Assembly (NCBI RefSeq): GCF_009668025.1
Contig: NZ_WJXZ01000012.1
Location: forward strand, 372,001-436,000
Length of the DNA: 64,000 nt
Origin: Larkinella terrae
GTDB lineage: Bacteria; Bacteroidota; Bacteroidia; Cytophagales; Spirosomataceae
Direction: 5' to 3'
Shown here piece by piece: positions 59,436 to 64,000 of the stretch; the first letter of the stretch is position 1; the number at the start of each line of letters is the position of its first letter. The notes under the pieces were generated by a model that was given only the letters and a program-made list of their open reading frames with translations, was not told the origin of the DNA and made no database searches. The position numbers and the translations under genes were made by a program.

Positions 59436-60169
59436 AACGATCGGGTAGCTTCGTCGTACTGTTGGGCAAGTTTGACAATCGCCTGTTCCCGGTTCTGTCT
59501 AAACTTGATGCGGTTTTCGCGGAGGTATTTTCGGAGCGCTTTCTTCTGATCGGCAAACAGGTTCAACACCGATCGTTTGGATTTAACCGAATAAAAAAGG
59601 CCGTTTTTCTCAATGTAATAGAAGTTATCCGACAGATACTCTTCCTTGACGGCATTTTGCACCAGCTCGGTTTTGATGGTTTTGATCCGCCGGGCCAGCA
59701 CTGTCGACCGGCCGTCGTAGAGCTGGTCGTAAAAACCGGTACGCAGCCCGACGTTGTGGGCCGTGTCGCGCACGATGCGAACGAAGGTGTGATTGGGAAT
59801 CGAAAACCGGCTGATTTTGATGCTTTGTAACTGCATGCGGTATACGCTGTCGATGTGCGGCACCACCACCACATCGTCGACCAGATCGTAGAGCAACCGA
59901 ATGTTTTCGTACGTAACGCCGTCGTACGTCACGGTTCCGACCCGCCAGAGCGAATCGACGTACGGGTAGCCTTTGATGCTTGGCAGGTGCCCGACGTATT
60001 CCGCGCCGTTGTACAAACGCGCCTGGTCGGCGGTGGATCGGACGTAGCGGGCGTGGGCGTAGTTAACCGCCTGTTCCCGGAATGCACTATCTGCTGAAGC
60101 CTTTTGTCCGAAAACCGCGCTTCCCGGAAAAATGGCTATCAGGATAACCAGTACAACAATACGATTCAT
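59432..60169 (-). CDS. secreted hypothetical protein, first gene of the receptor operon
   Basis: Exported protein of 245 residues: signal peptide (MNRIVVLVILIAIFPGSAVFGQ), then a domain rich in aromatic and charged residues with NAHNVGLRTGFYDQLYDGRSTVLARRIKT in the middle, and a C-terminal basic helix (KKALRKYLRENRIKFRQNREQ). Not a named family to me, though short proteins of this type commonly precede TonB receptors with STN domains in Bacteroidota. ATG 60169 fits the signal peptide. Its stop overlaps the receptor start, so it is translated with the receptor and likely interacts with it. Confidence 0.68.
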   Translation of the reverse strand: MNRIVVLVILIAIFPGSAVFGQKASADSAFREQAVNYAHARYVRSTADQARLYNGAEYVGHLPSIKGYPYVDSLWRVGTVTYDGVTYENIRLLYDLVDDVVVVPHIDSVYRMQLQSIKISRFSIPNHTFVRIVRDTAHNVGLRTGFYDQLYDGRSTVLARRIKTIKTELVQNAVKEEYLSDNFYYIEKNGLFYSVKSKRSVLNLFADQKKALRKYLRENRIKFRQNREQAIVKLAQQYDEATRSL

Positions 60170-60305
60170 CAGGTAAGGGTGAACAGTCTGGACGTTTAGG
60201 TTGTATTTAAACCAGATTAACTTAGCAAGTATACTATTTTTTCGGATTTTTCCCGTTAATTCCGGGCTCACTTTAGTCCTATAGACAACTTTTCGCGCCA
60301 ATCCG

Positions 60306-61205
60306 TTGGAAACCCAACCGTCTAAATTTCCCGCTGATTTTCAGGAGCTTCTTTCCGGTGAACTTGCGCTTGAGCCATTTGTAACCACCGAAAAGACGCC
60401 GTTTCGGCTGTTGCGCGTGGCAGACACCCCCATTATTCTTCACTGTATTGATTTTGAGACCTATGAAACCATTCGGCAGCGGGCGGATCTGCCGGTTTTT
60501 TTTCAGCAACTCACCGACCGGTTTTTGGCGAAAAGCCTGCAACTGATTCACCTCTGGGAGGATGTCTGGCGAAGTGAACCGGTCATTGTCCGGTCGCGGC
60601 TCCGGGCTATGGTGGGGCTTTCCGAGCGGATTCCGGCCCGGTTGACGCAGGTTCGTCGCATTGACAAACCCACGGCGGGGCGGTTTTTGCAGGAAAATCA
60701 TTTACAGGTCGTGACGCACTCGAAATACAAATACGGTTTGTTTCTACCCGCCCGGTATTTTCGGGTTTTACCGAGCGGTTTTGCCATCGAACCCGCCAAT
60801 GCAACGGAGCTTTTGGTAGCCGTGGCTACGTTCAGTTATCCGCGTCAGGTGATTCGCGACGGTAGTTCGTACCGCTCGGTGGAACTGGTAAGGTTTGCCA
60901 ACCGGCTGAATGTCACGGTGGTGGGCGGATTGGACAAACTCCTGAAAGCCTTCACGACCGACGCCCGGCCCGACGACATCATGACCTACGCCGACCGCGA
61001 CTGGTCGAACGGACGGAGTTACGAAAAATTGGGCTTTACGCGGCTGGAAGAAACCGCTCCCAACCGGTTCTGGGTTCGGCCGGACGAGTGGATTCGCCAC
61101 TATCCCAGCCGCCTGCCCGCCGGTTTAACGGAAAACGAAATGCCCGCCAAAGGTTATATTCCGGTTTATAATTCGGGGAGTGTTAAGTTTGTGAAACTGT
61201 CTTGA
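60306..61205 (+). CDS. hypothetical protein with phage-like C-terminal domain
   Basis: Protein of 299 residues, first usable start TTG 60306 (no ATG precedes the domain). Residues 1-100 are helical without recognisable motifs. Residues 110-270 contain KPTAGRFLQENHLQ, LLVAVATFSYPRQVIRD, SVELVRFANRLNVTVVGGLDKLLKAF and the striking MTYADRDWSNGRSYEKLGF followed by FWVRPDEWIRHY. The last block resembles the C-terminal domain of many phage homing endonuclease and related GNAT-like (Mom-type) proteins. Host role unknown. The gene stop lies within the left arm of a 26-bp inverted repeat. Confidence 0.6.
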   Translation: METQPSKFPADFQELLSGELALEPFVTTEKTPFRLLRVADTPIILHCIDFETYETIRQRADLPVFFQQLTDRFLAKSLQLIHLWEDVWRSEPVIVRSRLRAMVGLSERIPARLTQVRRIDKPTAGRFLQENHLQVVTHSKYKYGLFLPARYFRVLPSGFAIEPANATELLVAVATFSYPRQVIRDGSSYRSVELVRFANRLNVTVVGGLDKLLKAFTTDARPDDIMTYADRDWSNGRSYEKLGFTRLEETAPNRFWVRPDEWIRHYPSRLPAGLTENEMPAKGYIPVYNSGSVKFVKLS

Positions 61206-61306
61206 ACTGGGATTACGCAGATTAAAGGATTAAGAGGATAAAAAAATTAAAAAGATTTCGGCAGCCATCCTAGTTAATCGTTTAATCTGCGTAATCCCAG
61301 TTCAAG
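61201..61306. repeat. dyad repeat of the GATTACGC(A/T)GATT family, copy B
   Basis: Perfect 26-bp arms (61201-61226 and 61281-61306; core GGGATTACGCAGATTAAA) around an A-rich 54-nt centre. The left arm includes the stop of the preceding gene and the right arm ends 10 nt before the miaA ATG, so the element forms the whole intergenic region. Confidence 0.8.
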
Positions 61307-61316
61307 AAACTATCTT

Positions 61317-62240
61317 ATGCCAAAAACCGTCGTCATTCTGGGGCCGACTGCGAGCGGCAAAACGCGGCTGGCCGTGCAGGTGGCGCAGCGGCTCCATGGC
61401 GAAATCATCAGCGTGGATTCCCGGCAGGTATACCGCGACATGGACATCGGTACCGGAAAAGACCTGGACGAATACCGTGTTGGTAATCAATCCATTCCGT
61501 ATCATTTGATCAATATTGTCGATGCGGGAGCAGAATACAATCTCTATCAGTTTCAGCAGGATTTCAATACCGTTTACCACCAGATTCTGGAGCGCGGCCG
61601 GACTCCCATCCTTTGCGGAGGAACCGGTTTGTATCTCGAAGCCGTGCTGAAAGGACACCAATTTACCGCCATCCCGGTCAATGACGACCTGCGTGCGGAG
61701 CTGCAAAAGCACCCCGATGACGAACTCCACGACCGGTTTCGACAAATACCGTCCGCTTACACGGTTTTGGCCGATACCTCCACCCGCAAGCGGCTGATTC
61801 GCGCGATTGAAATTGCAACTTATCTGACCGAAAACCCCAGCGTCGAGCTTCCCGGCCCGGTTTCGCTCCCCGATGCGGTTATTTTCGGGATTGATTTACC
61901 CGTTGAGATACGTCGTCAGCGGATCACCGAGCGGTTGCAGCAGCGGCTTCAGAACGGCATGATCGAGGAAGTGCAGCGGTTATTGGAAAGCGGTATTCCG
62001 GCGGAAAAGCTGATTTTTTACGGCCTGGAATACAAATTCATTACCCAATACCTGAATGGCAACCTGGATTATCCGACTATGACTGCTCGGCTGGAAACCG
62101 CCATTCACCAGTTTGCCAAGCGCCAGATGACGTTTTTTCGCAAGATGGAGCGCGACGGTTTCGTCATTCACTGGCTCGACGGTCAGCAACCACTTACTCA
62201 CTTAGTCGACCTCACCATCAATGAGTTGCAGGCACTTTAA
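61317..62240 (+). CDS. miaA: tRNA dimethylallyltransferase
   Basis: Adds the dimethylallyl group to A37 of tRNAs reading UNN codons. 307 residues. P-loop GPTASGKTRLAVQVA (about 9-17), substrate region SVDSRQVYRDMDIGTGK, PYHLINIVDAGAEYN, CGGTGLYLEAVLKG and the C-terminal TRKRLIRAIEIATYL plus KRQMTFFRKM are all characteristic. Full length, ATG 61317 directly after the repeat. Confidence 0.96.
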   Translation: MPKTVVILGPTASGKTRLAVQVAQRLHGEIISVDSRQVYRDMDIGTGKDLDEYRVGNQSIPYHLINIVDAGAEYNLYQFQQDFNTVYHQILERGRTPILCGGTGLYLEAVLKGHQFTAIPVNDDLRAELQKHPDDELHDRFRQIPSAYTVLADTSTRKRLIRAIEIATYLTENPSVELPGPVSLPDAVIFGIDLPVEIRRQRITERLQQRLQNGMIEEVQRLLESGIPAEKLIFYGLEYKFITQYLNGNLDYPTMTARLETAIHQFAKRQMTFFRKMERDGFVIHWLDGQQPLTHLVDLTINELQAL

Positions 62241-62255
62241 CACTGGAAAACCCGG

Positions 62256-62283
62256 CTCTTAACTCTTAACTCTTAACTCCTAA
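62256..62283 (+). repeat. tandem 7-nt repeat CTCTTAA
   Basis: Three exact copies of CTCTTAA and a fourth CTCCTAA end to end in the miaA-prenyl synthase gap. Low-complexity AT-rich intergenic repeat of the kind scattered through Cytophagales genomes. Confidence 0.7.
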
Positions 62284-62317
62284 TTCGAATCCCGTCAGTT
62301 TTCCGTATTTTTGGGGC

Positions 62318-63301
62318 ATGACCCAAACAACAAACCCGCTTGTTTTTCTGGAAGCGCTTCATCAGGAGATTCAACAAACCGATTACGGCCAGCAACCCGC
62401 CGAATTATACGATCCCATCAGTTACATCATGAACCTGGGCGGTAAGCGAATGCGGCCGCTGCTCACCCTCATGGCGGCCTACCTCTTCGGTGACAACTGG
62501 CAGAAGGCGCTCAAACCCGCCGTTGCGGTGGAGGTTTTCCATAATTTTACGCTCATGCACGACGACATCATGGATCAGGCGCCCCTGCGCCGGGGCCAGC
62601 CGACGGTGCACGAAAAATGGAACCACAACATCGCAATTCTGTCGGGCGACGTCATGCTCGTGAATGCCTACGAACTGCTGCTGGATGTGGAAACCCCGTA
62701 CCTGAAAAAAGTGCTGTCCCGTTTCAACCGCACAGCCGCCGAAGTCTGCGAAGGTCAGCAACTCGATATGAATTTTGAAACCCGCTGGGACGTCACGGAA
62801 GCGGAATACATCGAGATGATCAAGCTGAAAACCTCGGTTTTACTCGGTTTTGCGCTCGAAATGGGAGCAATCATTGCCGGTGCCGACGATGAAAACAGCC
62901 AGTTACTCCGCGAAGGCGGCATTGACATCGGCCTGGGTTTTCAGCTGAAAGACGATCTGCTGGATGTTTACGGCGATCCGGCGAAATTCGGGAAACAGGT
63001 GGGTGGAGATATTATTGCCAACAAAAAAACGTTTTTATTGATCGAAGCCCTGCAACAGGCCAGTGGTCCGTTGAAAGACGAACTGATCGGCTGGCTGCGG
63101 GCAACGGATTTCGACAAGCAGGAAAAAGTCCGGGCCGTAACCGGTATTTACGACCAGTTGGGCATCCGGCAATTGACCGAAAACCGCATTAATGATTATT
63201 TCACCCGGGGTTTTGCCAACTTCCAGCAGGTGGTTGCCGACCCGGCCCGCAAGGCGCTGTTGCTGGATTTTACCGAGCAGCTCATTGAACGGGAAAGCTG
63301 A
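62318..63301 (+). CDS. polyprenyl (trans-isoprenyl) diphosphate synthase
   Basis: Class I prenyltransferase of 327 residues, probably making the all-trans side chain of menaquinone. First aspartate motif LMHDDIMDQAPLRRG (about 84-88, DDxxD), second motif GFQLKDDLLDVYGD (about 210-216), with MNLGGKRMRPLLTLMAAYLF near the start. The residues just before the first motif (VEVFHNFTLMHDD) contain bulky side chains that would favour C35-C45 rather than longer products, but chain length cannot be fixed from sequence alone. Start ATG 62318. Confidence 0.93.
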   Translation: MTQTTNPLVFLEALHQEIQQTDYGQQPAELYDPISYIMNLGGKRMRPLLTLMAAYLFGDNWQKALKPAVAVEVFHNFTLMHDDIMDQAPLRRGQPTVHEKWNHNIAILSGDVMLVNAYELLLDVETPYLKKVLSRFNRTAAEVCEGQQLDMNFETRWDVTEAEYIEMIKLKTSVLLGFALEMGAIIAGADDENSQLLREGGIDIGLGFQLKDDLLDVYGDPAKFGKQVGGDIIANKKTFLLIEALQQASGPLKDELIGWLRATDFDKQEKVRAVTGIYDQLGIRQLTENRINDYFTRGFANFQQVVADPARKALLLDFTEQLIERES

Positions 63302-63339
63302 CCAGATCCACACGCACCCACCTAACCGACCCGAACTGT

Positions 63340-63960
63340 ATGAGTGTTACGCTTGCTATTATCGTCATAACCGTACTTGTTAGCTTATATGCCTGGCGCA
63401 ACGAATCGTTCTTGCTAAGCACCATTCTGAATCCGCAAAAAGTGCTCCGGCGCGGGCAGTGGTACCGGCTGCTAACCTCCGGTTTTATCCACGCCGACAT
63501 GAGTCACCTGCTCTTCAATATGTTCACGCTCTATTTTTTCGGAACACTGCTCGAGCGGGTTTTCAGCATCCTTTTCGGCGGATCAGGACCAATTTATTTG
63601 TTGATTTTTTACCTGGTTGCGATTGTGGTTTCCGATATTCCCACGCTGATCCGGCAGCGCAATAATTCGAACTACAACTCATTGGGAGCCTCGGGGGGCG
63701 TGTCGGCACTGCTGTTCGGTGCCATCATGTTTCAGCCGACCGAAAAAATTTACCTCATGGCCGTCATTGGCATACCCGGTTTTATTTTTGGAGCGCTTTA
63801 CATGGCGTATTCCTTCTACGAATCCCGGCGTGGACGCGGCCACATCAATCACGACGCCCACTTATACGGGGCCGCTTTCGGAATCATTGTCGTTATTCTT
63901 CTGTACCCACCCGTCGTTTCGACTTTTGTCCAGGAAATTGCAAACTGGAGGTTGTTTTGA
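63340..63960 (+). CDS. rhomboid family intramembrane serine protease
   Basis: Integral membrane protease of 206 residues with six transmembrane segments. The catalytic Ser is in LGASGGVSALLFGAI and the His in HINHDAHLYGAAFGI, with the usual spacing; RGQWYRLLTSGFIHADMSHLLFNM carries the conserved first-loop residues (including HxxxN). It lies 39 bp after the prenyl synthase gene on the same strand, without a visible terminator between them. Substrates are unknown. Confidence 0.92.
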   Translation: MSVTLAIIVITVLVSLYAWRNESFLLSTILNPQKVLRRGQWYRLLTSGFIHADMSHLLFNMFTLYFFGTLLERVFSILFGGSGPIYLLIFYLVAIVVSDIPTLIRQRNNSNYNSLGASGGVSALLFGAIMFQPTEKIYLMAVIGIPGFIFGALYMAYSFYESRRGRGHINHDAHLYGAAFGIIVVILLYPPVVSTFVQEIANWRLF

Positions 63961-63972
63961 GAATTGACGGCT

Positions 63973-64000
63973 GACCATCGACGATTGACCATCGACGGTT
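63973..64000 (+). repeat. tandem 14-nt repeat GACCATCGACG(A/G)TT
   Basis: Two adjacent copies, differing at one base, at the window edge, preceded by a related GAATTGACGGCT. Possibly the beginning of a longer array outside the window. Confidence 0.7.

Noticed and set aside
62306-62313. TATTTTTG as promoter of the prenyl synthase
   Set aside because: The box ends 4 nt before the ATG, so transcription would begin inside or after the start codon.

Overview
The window looks like chromosomal DNA of a Bacteroidota bacterium of the order Cytophagales, most likely the Spirosoma/Larkinella branch of Spirosomaceae. The evidence is a gliding lipoprotein GldB, a TonB-dependent receptor with DUF4249 lipoproteins, CarboxypepD_reg-like domains, a split atpDC locus, many signal peptides ending in AQ, promoters of the Bacteroidota type (TTTG, about 20 bp, TAnnTTTG) and an almost complete lack of Shine-Dalgarno sequences. 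The taxonomic call is an inference from gene content. No rRNA, tRNA, CRISPR array, intact insertion sequence or prophage was seen.

Layout. 0-6 kb: partial ABC exporter, gldB, an OmpA/PorT-type barrel, a YHYH-MORN-SCO lipoprotein trio and a small ABC ATPase with a membrane partner. 6-9.4 kb: two tandem secreted TonB_C proteins. 9.4-18.4 kb: housekeeping block (serS with an upstream MNT/HEPN module, lysC, ribH, a TPR protein, pdhA, recF, comM/yifB). 18.6-31 kb: galK, a PIN toxin-antitoxin pair, a Gfo/Idh/MocA oxidoreductase, four secreted hydrolases (M28, S9, M23, a beta-lactamase-fold enzyme), a BrnT/BrnA pair and a xylulokinase-type FGGY kinase. 31-38.7 kb: FMN reductase, deaminase, rnr, a degenerate 3'-5' exonuclease, lipB, yraN and an S41 protease. 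38.7-39.7 kb: a short AT-rich insert with an orphan gene and a gene fragment. 39.8-48.2 kb: atpC, atpD, a 1009-residue membrane/TPR protein, a LolD-like ATPase, a carboxypeptidase-like protein and a DUF6152/DUF6644 pair. 48.2-54.3 kb: a solitary SAM-I riboswitch transcript encoding a 22-residue peptide, a CehA/McbA metallohydrolase and a two-gene DUF1828-type cassette. 51.8-60.2 kb: a five-gene outer-membrane receptor operon. 60.3-64 kb: a protein with a phage-like C-terminal domain, miaA, a polyprenyl synthase and a rhomboid protease.

The most unusual item is at 48.26-48.59 kb on the minus strand. A near-consensus promoter, a leader that folds as a SAM-I (S-box) aptamer with its pseudoknot, a 22-codon ORF starting 9 nt after the aptamer, and an intrinsic terminator form a complete, self-contained unit with no methionine gene attached. 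Other notable items are a DEDD exonuclease that has lost two catalytic acids, a palindromic element inserted in frame at the start of an outer-membrane protein gene, several families of interspersed intergenic repeats, and a very strong excess of the word AAAACCG/CGGTTTT.
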